Below, piece after piece: positions 1 to 8,287 of a stretch of DNA of 64,000 bases (its first letter is position 1; each line of letters starts with the position of its first letter). This stretch comes from Lentibacter algarum (lineage in GTDB: Bacteria > Pseudomonadota > Alphaproteobacteria > Rhodobacterales > Rhodobacteraceae), in the NCBI RefSeq assembly GCF_040580765.1, contig NZ_CP158687.1:248001-312000 (forward strand), read 5' to 3'. The position numbers and the translations under genes are program-made. The notes under the pieces were generated by a model. The model searched no databases, was not told the origin of the DNA, and was given only the letters and a program-made list of their open reading frames with translations.

Positions 1-185
1 CTGTGCTTTTGTTTCTAGTCCAGCGCACGGATGCGAAAGTGGTGAGCGTGGCGGGAGATATTGATGCGGCTTATGCAGCTGGGTTGCGCGCGGCTCTGGC
101 GGCGGGCGTCGAGGCTCTGGCGTATGATTGTGTGATTGACCTGCAAGGTATCACCCTTGGAAAGCCGTTGGATTTTCAGTTTTGA
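1..185 (+). CDS. sfsA: SfsA family protein, C-terminal end (5' truncated by window)
   Basis: The reading frame is open from the first base and ends at a TGA, so only the last 60 or so residues are present. The segment LLFLVQRTDAKVVSVAGDID followed by YAAGLRAALAAGVEALAYDC matches the conserved end of SfsA, a nuclease-fold protein first described as sugar fermentation stimulation protein. Its true role is unsettled in the literature; a DNA-binding or nuclease function is usually proposed. The neighbour map lies 98 bp downstream on the same strand, and sfsA-map adjacency is common in Rhodobacteraceae. The apparent start at base 3 is an internal codon, not a real start. Confidence 0.85.
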   Translation, partial: VLLFLVQRTDAKVVSVAGDIDAAYAAGLRAALAAGVEALAYDCVIDLQGITLGKPLDFQF

Positions 186-283
186 ACTGTTGCTGCGCAC
201 GGGGCTTGAGGCTTGGGGTGGCCCTTGGGCTTGATCCGATTTATGTAGAGCCAAAGTGATCAGATATAGATGAGGCCAGCACC

Positions 284-1096
284 GTGGGTGAGAAGCATAA
301 CGGACCAGTGACGAGAGACGGTATTCGCATTCATAGCGAGGCCGATTTTGCAGGGATGCGCGCGGCGGGGCGCTTGGCAGCAGACATTCTGGACCGCATT
401 GGCGAGCATGTTTTTGTTGGACAGAGCACAGCTGAGATTGACCGTATCGTTGAGGACATGGTCAATGCGGCGGGAGCCAAATCAGCCACCATCGGCTATA
501 AAGGCTATGAACACGCGAGCTGTATTTCGATTAACCATGTGGTGTGTCACGGCATCCCCTCAGACAAAAAGCTCAAGGATGGCGACATTCTCAACATCGA
601 TGTGACGGTGATTGTTGACGGCTGGTTTGGCGATACAAGCCGAATGTTTGTGGCGGGTAAACTTGGCCGCAAGGCGGAACGTCTGATCGAGATTACCCAT
701 GAAGCGCTGTTCAAGGGGATTGAAGCGGTCAAGCCTGGCAACACTTTTGGCGATATTGGCTACGCGATCCAGAGCTTTGTTGAAGCGCAGCGCATGTCAG
801 TGGTGCGCGACTTCTGTGGGCACGGGCTTGGCACTGTGTTTCATGCGCCGCCAAATGTTTTGCATTACGGGCGCGAAGGCACGGGGCCTGTTTTGGAGGA
901 GGGTATGTTCTTTACCATCGAGCCGATGGTGAACCTTGGGCGGCCTGAAACCAAAGTTCTGGCGGACGATTGGACGGCTGTGACGCGGGACAAGTCTCTC
1001 AGCGCGCAGTTTGAGCACTCGATTGGCGTGACTGCGACGGGCTATGAGATCTTTACCCTGTCGCCTGCTGGGCGGTTTCACCCGACGTATGGCTAG
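284..1096 (+). CDS. map: Methionine aminopeptidase, type I
   Basis: This cytosolic metallo-enzyme removes the initiator methionine from nascent proteins. All five metal ligands of type I enzymes are visible with the spacing of the E. coli enzyme: D106, D117, H180, E213 and E244. They sit in the blocks NIDVTV, GDTSRMF, GHGLGT, FTIEPMV and QFEHSIGV. The 270-residue length is normal, with a short N-terminal extension typical of alphaproteobacteria. The start is GTG, with a GAGG element about nine bases upstream; no better ATG fits the conserved N-terminus. It follows sfsA and converges on rsmD with only two bases between the stops. Confidence 0.97.
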   Translation: MGEKHNGPVTRDGIRIHSEADFAGMRAAGRLAADILDRIGEHVFVGQSTAEIDRIVEDMVNAAGAKSATIGYKGYEHASCISINHVVCHGIPSDKKLKDGDILNIDVTVIVDGWFGDTSRMFVAGKLGRKAERLIEITHEALFKGIEAVKPGNTFGDIGYAIQSFVEAQRMSVVRDFCGHGLGTVFHAPPNVLHYGREGTGPVLEEGMFFTIEPMVNLGRPETKVLADDWTAVTRDKSLSAQFEHSIGVTATGYEIFTLSPAGRFHPTYG

Positions 1097-1098
1097 GG

Positions 1099-1644
1099 CT
1101 AGGCACGCAGGAGCGTGATGACTGTGCTGCCGTATTTGCGCTGATCCTCTAGCGTGAAGCCTTGAGGCGCATACATTGGCGCGCTTTCTTCCCAGACAAC
1201 GAGCGCATCCTCAGAGAGCCAGCCTTGGGCACGGGCGGAGGCGAGAGCCTGTTCGCCCAAAGCTTTGCCATAGGGGGGATCTAGAAAGACCAGATTGCAG
1301 GGGACTTTGGCTGGAGGAAGGCTTGTGGCGTCACTTTTGAGAAGGGTCGCGTCTTGCGTGCGGCGGGCTTTGGTCAGGTTCTCTAGGATGAGCTTTTGGC
1401 CTGCGCGCCCATTTTCTACATAGGTTACATGGGTTGCGCCACGGCTGAGCGCTTCGAGGCCAAGTGCGCCTGTGCCTGCGAAGAGATCAAGCACGCGCGC
1501 ACCAGAGGGCTGGCCGTAATGTGAGAGGATATTGAAGAGGCTTTCGCGCACGCGGTCTGACGTGGGGCGCAAGTGGGCGTCTGTGTCGCCTTGGCCAACG
1601 CTTGCAAGCTGAAGGCCGCGATGTTGTCCTGCAATAATCCTCAC
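1099..1644 (-). CDS. rsmD: 16S rRNA (guanine(966)-N(2))-methyltransferase RsmD
   Basis: RsmD methylates G966 of 16S rRNA during 30S assembly, using S-adenosylmethionine. The 181-residue protein has the family N-terminus MRIIAGQHRG, the RPTSDRVRESLFNIL block (residues 26-40), the SAM-binding loop DLFAGTGALG (53-62) and the catalytic DPPY motif (122-125). Its ATG overlaps the stop of the upstream oxidoreductase by four bases (ATGA), so the two are probably cotranscribed and translationally coupled, although their functions are unrelated. Length and motifs are complete, with nothing unusual. Confidence 0.95.
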   Translation of the reverse strand: MRIIAGQHRGLQLASVGQGDTDAHLRPTSDRVRESLFNILSHYGQPSGARVLDLFAGTGALGLEALSRGATHVTYVENGRAGQKLILENLTKARRTQDATLLKSDATSLPPAKVPCNLVFLDPPYGKALGEQALASARAQGWLSEDALVVWEESAPMYAPQGFTLEDQRKYGSTVITLLRA

Positions 1645-2852
1645 GCCGACATCAGCGCTTTAAGCTCTGTGGCGGGGTCTGCGACCAATTCTGGCGCGGG
1701 AGATTTGCCTGCCTCGATGAGGCGCTTGCCAATCATATAGGCGCGAGGATCATTGGCCGCGTCGACAGCGAGGAGCGTCTGCCCCCCGTAATACCAGAAG
1801 GAGACTGCGCCGTCTTTTTCGCCTTTGCGGGTGACGACGCGGTCATAGCCTGTGTTGAGGCCCGCGATCTGGAGTTTGACGTCGTATTGATCCGACCAGA
1901 ACCAAGGCTTGGCCGTGTATTCAACGGCTTTGCCAAGCATATTTTGTGCGACGATCTCGGCCTGATCGATGGCGTTTGGCACAGACTCAAGGCGGATGCG
2001 TCCGTCACGATACGGGAATGACGCGCAATCGCCTGCGGCCCAGATGTGGGCGTCAGAGGTGCGCCCGTGTGCGTCTGTCATGATGCCGTTGTCCAGCGTG
2101 AGGCCTGCGGCTTCGGCCAGAGCTGTGGCGGGGGCAATGCCAACGCCGACAAGGGCGAAGTCGATCTCAAGGATCGTTCCGTCTGACAGTTCCGCCCCTG
2201 TGACGCGGGTGTCGCCAATGAGGCGGGTGAGCCCTGTGCCTTCAAGGATATTGACCCCGTGTGCTGTATGCAAAGCACGGAAGTAATCTGATGTTTCGGG
2301 CGAGGCGACGCGCTGCAGGATACGGTCGGCCATTTCGACCAGAGTGACATTGAGGCCCTTTTTGGCGGCCACGGCAGCGGCCTCAAGGCCGATATAGCCT
2401 CCACCAATAATCAGGACGCGTTTGCCTTCGCCAAATTCTGGCTCCATCGCGTCGACATCGGACAAGCCGCGCACGACATAGACTCCGTCAAGCGCGCCGC
2501 CGATTGCGGCGGGCAGACGGCGAGGGGTCGAGCCTGTTGTGAGCGCGAGCTGGTCGTAGGCGAGTGTTTCGCCATCAACCGTCAGCGTCTTGGCGGCGGG
2601 ATCAATCGCGCTGACATGTGCGCCGAGGCGCAGGGAAATGTTCTGATCGGCATAAAAACTTTCGGGGCGCAGGTAGAGCCGCTCAAGTTCCATATCGCCC
2701 AAGAGATAGGCCTTGGAGAGTGGCGGGCGCTGGTAGGGGGGCGCAGTTTCCTCGCCAATCAGGGTGATCTCTCCATCAAAGCCTTCGTTTCGCAGCTTGG
2801 CGACAAGAGACGCTCCTGCCTGACCTGCTCCTACAACGACGATATGAGACAT
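1641..2852 (-). CDS. NAD(P)/FAD-dependent oxidoreductase, ferredoxin (rubredoxin) reductase type
   Basis: A 403-residue flavoprotein of the class that passes electrons from NAD(P)H to a 2Fe-2S ferredoxin. The FAD-binding dinucleotide fold is at the N-terminus (VVVGAGQAGAS). A second Rossmann motif, IIGGGYIGLEAAA, lies near residue 150 for NAD(P)H. The FAD-contacting AAGDCASFP comes near residue 270, with a C-terminal reductase-type domain containing QYDVKLQIAGL. This matches rhodocoxin/putidaredoxin reductases, which usually serve a cytochrome P450 or dioxygenase. No such partner or ferredoxin gene lies nearby, so the acceptor is unknown. It is divergent from the peroxiredoxin (84 bp between starts), and a shared redox-responsive promoter region is possible but not shown. 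Confidence 0.88.
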   Translation of the reverse strand: MSHIVVVGAGQAGASLVAKLRNEGFDGEITLIGEETAPPYQRPPLSKAYLLGDMELERLYLRPESFYADQNISLRLGAHVSAIDPAAKTLTVDGETLAYDQLALTTGSTPRRLPAAIGGALDGVYVVRGLSDVDAMEPEFGEGKRVLIIGGGYIGLEAAAVAAKKGLNVTLVEMADRILQRVASPETSDYFRALHTAHGVNILEGTGLTRLIGDTRVTGAELSDGTILEIDFALVGVGIAPATALAEAAGLTLDNGIMTDAHGRTSDAHIWAAGDCASFPYRDGRIRLESVPNAIDQAEIVAQNMLGKAVEYTAKPWFWSDQYDVKLQIAGLNTGYDRVVTRKGEKDGAVSFWYYGGQTLLAVDAANDPRAYMIGKRLIEAGKSPAPELVADPATELKALMSA

Positions 2853-2936
2853 TAGTGTGATCCTTCTGCTGGCCCTGACCGTAAAGAACCCTATATGCTT
2901 TCAAGAGACAATCGCAAACAGGGAGAGACACGGATT

Positions 2937-3425
2937 ATGACGATTTCAGTTGGAGACAAGCTGCCAGAGGTGGCGGTAATGACGCTTGGTGCGGACGGGC
3001 CTGCGCCCGTGGAGTTGGGCGAAAAGCTCAAAGGGCGCAAGGTTGTGATCTTTGCTGTTCCAGGCGCCTACACGCCGACTTGTCATTCGGCACATGTGCC
3101 AAGCTTCGTTCGCCAGAAAGAGGCGCTTGCCGCCAAGGGCGTGGAGGAGATCATCTGCCTTTCGGTCAATGACCCATGGGTTATGAACGCTTGGGGCGAG
3201 GCTACGGGCGCGGCAGGTGAGGGCATCACAATGCTTGCGGATTCTTCAGGTGCTTTTACCAAGGCGATTGGCATGGATTTTGATGCGCCGCCCGTTGGCT
3301 TTGTGAGCCGCTCCAAGCGCTATGCTTTGATGGCAGAGGATGGCGTTGTGAAAGTACTGCACGCCGAAGAGAGCCCTGGAACTTGCGAAATTTCTGGTGG
3401 TGAAGCGATGGTTGCTGCGCTTTAA
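2937..3425 (+). CDS. Peroxiredoxin, Prx5/AhpE-like (redoxin domain)
   Basis: A 162-residue thiol peroxidase that reduces H2O2 and alkyl hydroperoxides. The peroxidatic cysteine is C49 in the Prx5 signature VPGAYTPTCHSAHVPSF. Further cysteines at C74 and C150 are candidates for resolving residues; C150 (PGTCEISGG) is where many bacterial type 5 enzymes carry one. I chose ATG 2937 rather than an upstream in-frame ATG at 2895. GGGAGAGA lies just before 2937, and the protein then begins with the family sequence ISVGDKLPEV. A strong terminator follows, so the gene is probably monocistronic. Confidence 0.93.
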   Translation: MTISVGDKLPEVAVMTLGADGPAPVELGEKLKGRKVVIFAVPGAYTPTCHSAHVPSFVRQKEALAAKGVEEIICLSVNDPWVMNAWGEATGAAGEGITMLADSSGAFTKAIGMDFDAPPVGFVSRSKRYALMAEDGVVKVLHAEESPGTCEISGGEAMVAAL

Positions 3426-3451
3426 GCCAACCAAATTAGAGAACCTCGTTT

Positions 3452-3480
3452 GGCCCCCTTTCCGAGGGGGCCTTTCTTTA
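3452..3480 (+). terminator. Rho-independent terminator after the peroxiredoxin gene
   Basis: A perfect 7-bp stem (GGCCCCC at 3452-3458 pairing with GGGGGCC at 3466-3472) encloses a 7-base loop and is followed by TTTCTTT. It lies 27 bases after the peroxiredoxin stop. Confidence 0.9.
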
Positions 3481-3543
3481 TGAGCTTTTACATTGTCGTC
3501 AGACGCATTAGGCAGCACTAACTTCAAAGGTCAGGGGCCGAGC

Positions 3544-4092
3544 ATGGCGCAAAAAGCTACGATATATAAAGTTGAACTTTCTGTGTCTGATATGGATCGT
3601 CATTACTACGAGACGCATAAGTTGACTGTTGCAAAGCACCCGTCGGAGACGGATGAGCGCTTGATGGTTCGCTTGCTCGCTTTTGCTCTGAATGCGCATG
3701 AGCAGTTGGAGATGACCAAGGGGATTTCGACGGACGATGAGCCCGACATTTGGCAAAAGAGCTTGAGCAATGAGCTTGAGCTATGGGTTTCACTGGGGCA
3801 ACCGAGTGAGAAGCTTGTGCGGCAATCCTGCGGCAAGGCGAGTAAAGTGGCTATTTACAGCTATGGCGGCCGGACCGCAGAGATGTGGTGGGACAAGCTT
3901 AAGAACAGCACGAGCCGTTTTGACAACCTTCAGGTTATGAACCTGTCGGAGAAAGACACTGGCGAGCTGGCAAAACTGGCGAACCGCTCGATGAAACTTC
4001 AGGTCAACATTCAGGACGGAGAAGTTATGGTCAGCGGTGATGAGGGCATGGTTTATGTGACGCTTGTGGAGTGGAAAAGCGCTGGTCAGTGA
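3544..4092 (+). CDS. yaeQ: YaeQ family protein
   Basis: A 182-residue protein matching YaeQ from its first residues (MAQKATIYKVELSVSDMDRH) to the C-terminal VYVTLVEWKSAGQ. The conserved core around residues 30-80 (ETDERLMVRLLAFALNAHE, then EPDIW) is present. YaeQ has a PD-(D/E)XK nuclease-like fold; its biological role is not established. ATG 3544 is preferred because it gives the family N-terminus; an in-frame start at 3493 would only add an unconserved leader. It stands alone between the peroxiredoxin terminator and the convergent pterin dehydratase gene. Confidence 0.92.
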   Translation: MAQKATIYKVELSVSDMDRHYYETHKLTVAKHPSETDERLMVRLLAFALNAHEQLEMTKGISTDDEPDIWQKSLSNELELWVSLGQPSEKLVRQSCGKASKVAIYSYGGRTAEMWWDKLKNSTSRFDNLQVMNLSEKDTGELAKLANRSMKLQVNIQDGEVMVSGDEGMVYVTLVEWKSAGQ

Positions 4093-4099
4093 CGGGTTG

Positions 4100-4119
4100 G
4101 TGTGCGCTCACACGCCTTC
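4100..4119. terminator. Weak hairpin between convergent genes, possible terminator
   Basis: GTGTG (4100-4104) pairs with CACAC (4109-4113) around a 4-base loop, followed by a T-rich stretch on the plus strand. The stem is short. It lies in the 28-bp gap between yaeQ and the convergent pterin dehydratase gene. Confidence 0.4.
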
Positions 4120-4120
4120 T

Positions 4121-4411
4121 TTAGAAACTGTCCATCTTCCGTGCGAGCTTTGCGTCAAGTGAGCTGAGGCCGCCTGCATCGTGGGTTGTGAGCGTGACAG
4201 TGACGCGGTTGTAGACATTGCTCCATTCTGGGTGATGGTTCCACTTTTCGGCCCATAGCGCGGCCTGTGTCATCCAGCCGAAGGCCTCAGTAAAGTCTTT
4301 GAATTTGTATGTTTTTGTGATGGCGTCGCGGGTTTCGTCCTGCGCCCAGCCGTTTTCAAACAGGGGCTCGAGGAGTTGTTCGCGGGCCGTATCGCTGAGA
4401 ACTTCTATCAA
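4121..4411 (-). CDS. phhB: 4a-hydroxytetrahydrobiopterin dehydratase (pterin-4-alpha-carbinolamine dehydratase)
   Basis: This enzyme dehydrates 4a-hydroxytetrahydrobiopterin, recycling the pterin cofactor of aromatic amino acid hydroxylases; homologues also act in pterin metabolism more widely. The 96-residue length is normal. The active-site block [17 protein letters not shown] (residues 54-70, histidines 59 and 60) is intact, followed by [15 protein letters not shown]. Its ATG overlaps the stop of the upstream acyltransferase by four bases. No phenylalanine hydroxylase gene is visible in the window, so its partner lies elsewhere or its substrate differs. Confidence 0.95.
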   Translation of the reverse strand: MIEVLSDTAREQLLEPLFENGWAQDETRDAITKTYKFKDFTEAFGWMTQAALWAEKWNHHPEWSNVYNRVTVTLTTHDAGGLSSLDAKLARKMDSF

Positions 4412-5589
4412 TCTTGTTCCTCCCTTTTGTCGGATTTGAACGGGCCATAGCCTGTCAATATTTCGATTTCTTCGCCAATCGCGCGGTGCTCTGATACGAG
4501 ATACTGCTCGACTGCGCGCGAGAAGCCTTCGTCAGCGAGCCAGTGCAGCGAGTGGCAGGTTGTGGGCAGATACCCGCGCGCCAACTTGTGTTCGCCTTGT
4601 GCACCGGCTTCGACACGAGGCAGGCCCAGCTCAATAGCGGCCTCGATGGCTTGATAGTAACACAGCTCGAAATGTAGGCAGCGGTGATCTTCGACACAGC
4701 CCCAGTAGCGGCCGAAAAGCGCCTGCTCGCCTATGAAGTTGAGCGCACCTGCGATGGGTACGCCGTCACGCTCGGCCAATATCAGGATCATGTCGTCGCG
4801 CAGGGTCTCTTGGGCGATATCGAAAAATTCGCGGGTCAGGTAGGGCGTGCCCCATTTGCGACGGCCTGTATCTTGGTAGAACTGCCAGAAGGCGTCCCAA
4901 TGTTCGGCTTTGATCTGATCGCCTGTGAGGCGACGGATGGTTCCGCCAAAGTTTTGCGCCTCGGTGCGCTCGCGGCGGATGTTCTTGCGCTTGCGTGCGG
5001 TCAGGGTTGTGAGGAAGTCTGCAAAGGTTTCAAAACCGTGGTTTTCCCAATGAAACTGCTGCGTGGTCCGGCGCAGAAGGCCCATGGCGGCGCCTGCTAT
5101 TGCTTCATCTTCTGTGCAGAAGGTCACATGCAGCGAACTGACGCCTTGCTCTGCGGCGACTTGGATCGCGCCTTGGACGAGGGCGGGCATGGCAACCGTC
5201 TCAAAGCCCTCCCGAGCAAGAAAGCGTGGACCTGTGGCTGGTGTAAAGGGCACGGCGATTTGGAACTTTGGGTAATACTGTCCACCTGCGCGGGTGAAGG
5301 CATCGGCCCAGTTGAAATCAAAGATATATTCGCCTTGCGAGTGTGATTTGCCGTAGAGCGGAGCACAGCCGATGATCTGGCCGTCTTGGTGCACCGTGAG
5401 ATAGAGCGGCTGCCATCCTGTGCCAGGACCGACCGAGCTGCTTTCTTCGAGTGCTAGAAGGAAGCGATGGGTTGTGAACGGGTCACGCGGGCGGGGACCG
5501 AGGGCATGGGCGCAGGCATCCCAATCGGCTTGCGGGATGTCGCGCAAGCTGGGATTGAGGCTGATTTCAATTTGCGCGTCACTGTCCAT
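4408..5589 (-). CDS. GNAT/FemAB-like N-acyltransferase (DUF482 family)
   Basis: A 393-residue protein of the DUF482/COG3146 family, related to FemAB peptidyltransferases and GNAT enzymes. Recognisable blocks include the N-terminal [10 protein letters not shown] with [13 protein letters not shown], the central [19 protein letters not shown], and [39 protein letters not shown] near residue 300, ending with [18 protein letters not shown]. The acceptor is unknown; the family is often annotated as peptidoglycan biosynthesis/recognition, which is inference. There is no signal peptide. It is third in a minus-strand operon (ridA, glycerophosphodiesterase, this gene, pterin dehydratase), 34 bp after the diesterase gene. 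Confidence 0.85.
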   Translation of the reverse strand: MDSDAQIEISLNPSLRDIPQADWDACAHALGPRPRDPFTTHRFLLALEESSSVGPGTGWQPLYLTVHQDGQIIGCAPLYGKSHSQGEYIFDFNWADAFTRAGGQYYPKFQIAVPFTPATGPRFLAREGFETVAMPALVQGAIQVAAEQGVSSLHVTFCTEDEAIAGAAMGLLRRTTQQFHWENHGFETFADFLTTLTARKRKNIRRERTEAQNFGGTIRRLTGDQIKAEHWDAFWQFYQDTGRRKWGTPYLTREFFDIAQETLRDDMILILAERDGVPIAGALNFIGEQALFGRYWGCVEDHRCLHFELCYYQAIEAAIELGLPRVEAGAQGEHKLARGYLPTTCHSLHWLADEGFSRAVEQYLVSEHRAIGEEIEILTGYGPFKSDKREEQD

Positions 5590-5623
5590 CTTGGCCTCAA
5601 TATTGTTGCAGAAAGCCGCGCTT

Positions 5624-6388
5624 TCAAGCAGGCAAGTAGCCTTCGAACGTGACGTTATCGGCGATTTGGCGCGCGGCTTGCTCTTCTGTACTGGAGCGTA
5701 TGGTCCAGCAGAGAATTGGCACGTTTTGGGCTTTGAGGGTTGTCACAGGGGCACTTCTTAAATCGCTGGCCTGATGGCTTATGAAGCTTGAGCCCGTGCG
5801 ATTAAAATCGGGGATTGGGACAAGCTCGACGAGGCGGGCCTTGGGGAACGTGGGCCAGTCTTCGGGGAGATAGTCACATGTTGTGAGGCCCCGCGGGATA
5901 TGGGGCGCGAGGTCGGCAAGGGCCGCAACAGAATGGGGATTAAACGACATCAAGGCGACATCGCCGTTGTAGCCTGCGAGAGCTTTGATGGTGGCGTCTT
6001 CGAGGGGGCCGACATTGGGGCCGAGGGCGCCATCCTGATCCTTTAGCTCGATCAGAAGCGGCACACGGCCTGCGACAAGAGCGAGCGTCTCAGACAGTGT
6101 CGGAATACCTTCAACGCCGCCTGTGAGGGGGATATCTCCAAGGGCGGCGGCTGTGCGCTGTGCGACTGCGCCTTTTTCGCTCGTCAGGCGTTCAAGCGAA
6201 TAGTCATGGAACACCATCGCTATGCCGTCTTGAGAGAGTTGCAAGTCCAGCTCGATCCCATAGCCGCGGGCAATAGCAGCTTCAAAGGAGGCGAGGCTGT
6301 TCTCTGGGATGCCATTTGGCAGGTTATGCAGGCCCCGATGGGTGATCGGAGCCTGAAGGAAGCTTTGGGGCAACGCAGGTTTTTGCAT
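5624..6388 (-). CDS. Glycerophosphodiester phosphodiesterase family protein
   Basis: A 254-residue GDPD-type TIM-barrel enzyme expected to cleave glycerophosphodiesters to glycerol-3-phosphate and an alcohol. Catalytic and metal-binding residues are visible: H17-R18 (THRGLHN), E29-N30 (IPENSLASFEAA), E46 and D48 (GIELDLQLSQDG) and H61-D62 (VFHDYSLERLT). A C-terminal block VPILCWTIRS matches the usual NVWTVN-type strand. There is no signal peptide, so it is probably cytosolic. Its ATG shares one base with the ridA stop (TAATG), indicating coupling. Membrane lipid turnover is the likely context. Confidence 0.92.
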   Translation of the reverse strand: MQKPALPQSFLQAPITHRGLHNLPNGIPENSLASFEAAIARGYGIELDLQLSQDGIAMVFHDYSLERLTSEKGAVAQRTAAALGDIPLTGGVEGIPTLSETLALVAGRVPLLIELKDQDGALGPNVGPLEDATIKALAGYNGDVALMSFNPHSVAALADLAPHIPRGLTTCDYLPEDWPTFPKARLVELVPIPDFNRTGSSFISHQASDLRSAPVTTLKAQNVPILCWTIRSSTEEQAARQIADNVTFEGYLPA

Positions 6389-6852
6389 TATTTGATCTCG
6401 AAGATGCCTTCGATTTCTACTGCGACGCCGAGGGGCAAAGAGACTGCCGAAACGGCTGAGCGTGCGTGCCGGCCGATGTCGCCGAGCGCTTCGACCATGA
6501 AATCGGAGGCGCCATTGATCACCTTGGGCTGCTCTGTATAGTCGGCTGTCGAGTTTACAAACCCTACAAGTTTGACAACCCGCACAAGGCGGTCCAGATC
6601 ACCGTCGCAGGCCGCTTTGAGCTGTGCCAGAAGGCTGAGCGCACAGGTGCGCGCTGCGGCGGCGCCTTCTTCAGTTGTCATGTTGTCACCAAGCTTGCCG
6701 ACAATAAGGCCCTCTTCTCCATTGGAAATTTGGCCTGAGACATAGACTGTGTTGCCTGTCACGACGAAGGGCACATAGTTGGCTGCGGGCGCTGGGGCTG
6801 CAGGCAGGGTGATACCCATCTCATTGAGGCTTTGTTCTAGTTTGCTGCTCAT
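6388..6852 (-). CDS. RidA family protein (enamine/imine deaminase type)
   Basis: A 154-residue protein of the YjgF/YER057c/UK114 family, longer than the 128-residue classical RidA because of an N-terminal extension (MSSKLEQSLNEMGITLPAAP) typical of one subfamily. The core FVVTGNTVYVSGQ, a central VVKLVGFVNSTADYTEQP, and the C-terminal GRHARSAVSAVSLPLGVAVE are present. The last contains the arginine that in active RidA binds the carboxylate of 2-aminoacrylate-like intermediates. I start at ATG 6852. A longer frame to 7068 adds 72 residues that do not look like protein of this family and would run into hlyD. First gene of its operon. Confidence 0.92.
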   Translation of the reverse strand: MSSKLEQSLNEMGITLPAAPAPAANYVPFVVTGNTVYVSGQISNGEEGLIVGKLGDNMTTEEGAAAARTCALSLLAQLKAACDGDLDRLVRVVKLVGFVNSTADYTEQPKVINGASDFMVEALGDIGRHARSAVSAVSLPLGVAVEIEGIFEIK

Positions 6853-6931
6853 CTCGTGTCTCCTGAATTTGGCGAGTCGGAGTGAGGCTAGCGGGAAATG
6901 CGCCGCGCCGATACGGCAAAAGCGACTTGTC

Positions 6932-8287
6932 TTATTCGCGGAAGGCCTGCTCGAAATAATCCCAGAGCGGTTTGATGAGATAGTCCATCGGACTACGCTC
7001 AGAGGTGAGGATGAAGGCTTCGGCGGGCATGCCTGGAATAAGCACGGCACCTTCGGGAAGCTTGGCAAGCTCGCCTGTATTCAGAGCAATTTCTGCTCGG
7101 TAATAGGATGTGCCTTGGGCCTCATCCATGAAGGCATCGGCAGATACGGTGACGACTTGGCCGTAGAGCTCTGGCGTACGGCGCTGATCAAGGGCTGAGA
7201 AGCGTAAGTTTACGCTTTGGCCTGCGTAGACCTTATCAATATGAATAACGGGGACTTGAGCCGCGATCACGAGGGGGCGGTCTTGTGGGACGACATAGAG
7301 AACGGGCTCAGCCGCGCGGATGACGGCGCGTGGGGTGTTGACGGTGAGACCATATACAATACCTGAAGCTGGCGCTTGGATGGCGAGGCGGGACAGCCGC
7401 TCGGAAAGACGCTGGCGGCGCTCTCTCAGTTCAAGCTCTTGCACTCGCAAATCGCGCAGCTGGCTGATCGCCTCTTCCCGCAGGGAGCTGGTGAGTTTGA
7501 GACTTTCGATATCAAGCTCGGTGGTACGGCCTTCGGCTTGGGCTTTGTTGGAGCGCAACTCGCCCACTTGTCCCAAGAGGCGCGCTTCTTCTCGGCGCAG
7601 TGCGAGCACACGGGAGGCTTGGGCGAGGCCGCGTTCCAGCAGGCTGTTTTGGGCTTCTAGTTCTTCGCTGATCAGGGCGATTTGTTGAACGAGTGCTTCT
7701 GTTTGAGCTTCGATGCCGCGGACCTGATCGAGGATTTGCTCCCGGCGTTTTGCAAGTTGTTCACGCTCGCGGGTGACGCTTTCAGCGCGGGCATCAAAAA
7801 GGCGCGTCTGACCATCCATCAGCTCGGCGATTTCGGCTGAGGTTTTGGCGAGCTGGTCAAGCTCTGGATCGAATGTGAGGGAGGAAGATGTATCCCGTTC
7901 GGCCTCAAGGCGCGCGCGGCGAGCCATCAGCTCGAACAGCTGACTTTGCACGATTGTGAACTCTGAGCCAAGCGAGGCGCTGTCGAGCTTGATTAGGGTT
8001 TGGCCTGCAGACACTCTGTCGCCTTCCTTGATCAAAATCTCGGCCACAATGCCGCCGTCGAGATGCTGAACGATCTGGCGGTTTTGTTCGACTTCGACGC
8101 GACCTGATGCGACGATGGCTCCCGCGAGAGAGCTGAAAATGGACCAGCTGCCAAAGCCGCCGACGAGCAGCATTAGGGCGAACAGACCGACAAACACAGG
8201 CATGCGTGCTGGCCAAGCACGGTTGATCTCGGTGCGGGCTGCTTGGGCTTCACTGAGTCTGGATTCCGGGGGTCGGGTGTTGCTCAT
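6932..8287 (-). CDS. HlyD family type I secretion periplasmic adaptor
   Basis: The 451-residue membrane-fusion subunit of a type I secretion system, bridging the inner-membrane ABC transporter and an outer-membrane TolC channel. One transmembrane helix spans about residues 30-51 (VFVGLFALMLLVGGFGSWSI). It is followed by the biotinyl-lipoyl half VVASGRVEVEQN-type block with QHLDGGIVAEILIKEGDRV, a long charged coiled coil (about 120-330), and the closing half LAIQAPASGIVYGLTVNT. The start at 8287 overlaps the ABC gene stop by four bases (ATGA); a longer frame to 8422 only reads back through that gene. No TolC gene is nearby. Confidence 0.94.
   Translation of the reverse strand: MSNTRPPESRLSEAQAARTEINRAWPARMPVFVGLFALMLLVGGFGSWSIFSSLAGAIVASGRVEVEQNRQIVQHLDGGIVAEILIKEGDRVSAGQTLIKLDSASLGSEFTIVQSQLFELMARRARLEAERDTSSSLTFDPELDQLAKTSAEIAELMDGQTRLFDARAESVTREREQLAKRREQILDQVRGIEAQTEALVQQIALISEELEAQNSLLERGLAQASRVLALRREEARLLGQVGELRSNKAQAEGRTTELDIESLKLTSSLREEAISQLRDLRVQELELRERRQRLSERLSRLAIQAPASGIVYGLTVNTPRAVIRAAEPVLYVVPQDRPLVIAAQVPVIHIDKVYAGQSVNLRFSALDQRRTPELYGQVVTVSADAFMDEAQGTSYYRAEIALNTGELAKLPEGAVLIPGMPAEAFILTSERSPMDYLIKPLWDYFEQAFRE

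Noticed and set aside
3..185. Complete 60-residue gene at the window start
   Set aside because: The frame is open to the left edge and the sequence is the conserved C-terminus of SfsA, so the first codon is internal.
6853..7068. 72-residue N-terminal extension of the RidA protein
   Set aside because: It would overlap hlyD, is Ser/Pro/Arg-rich without similarity to the family, and ATG 6852 begins the subfamily N-terminus.
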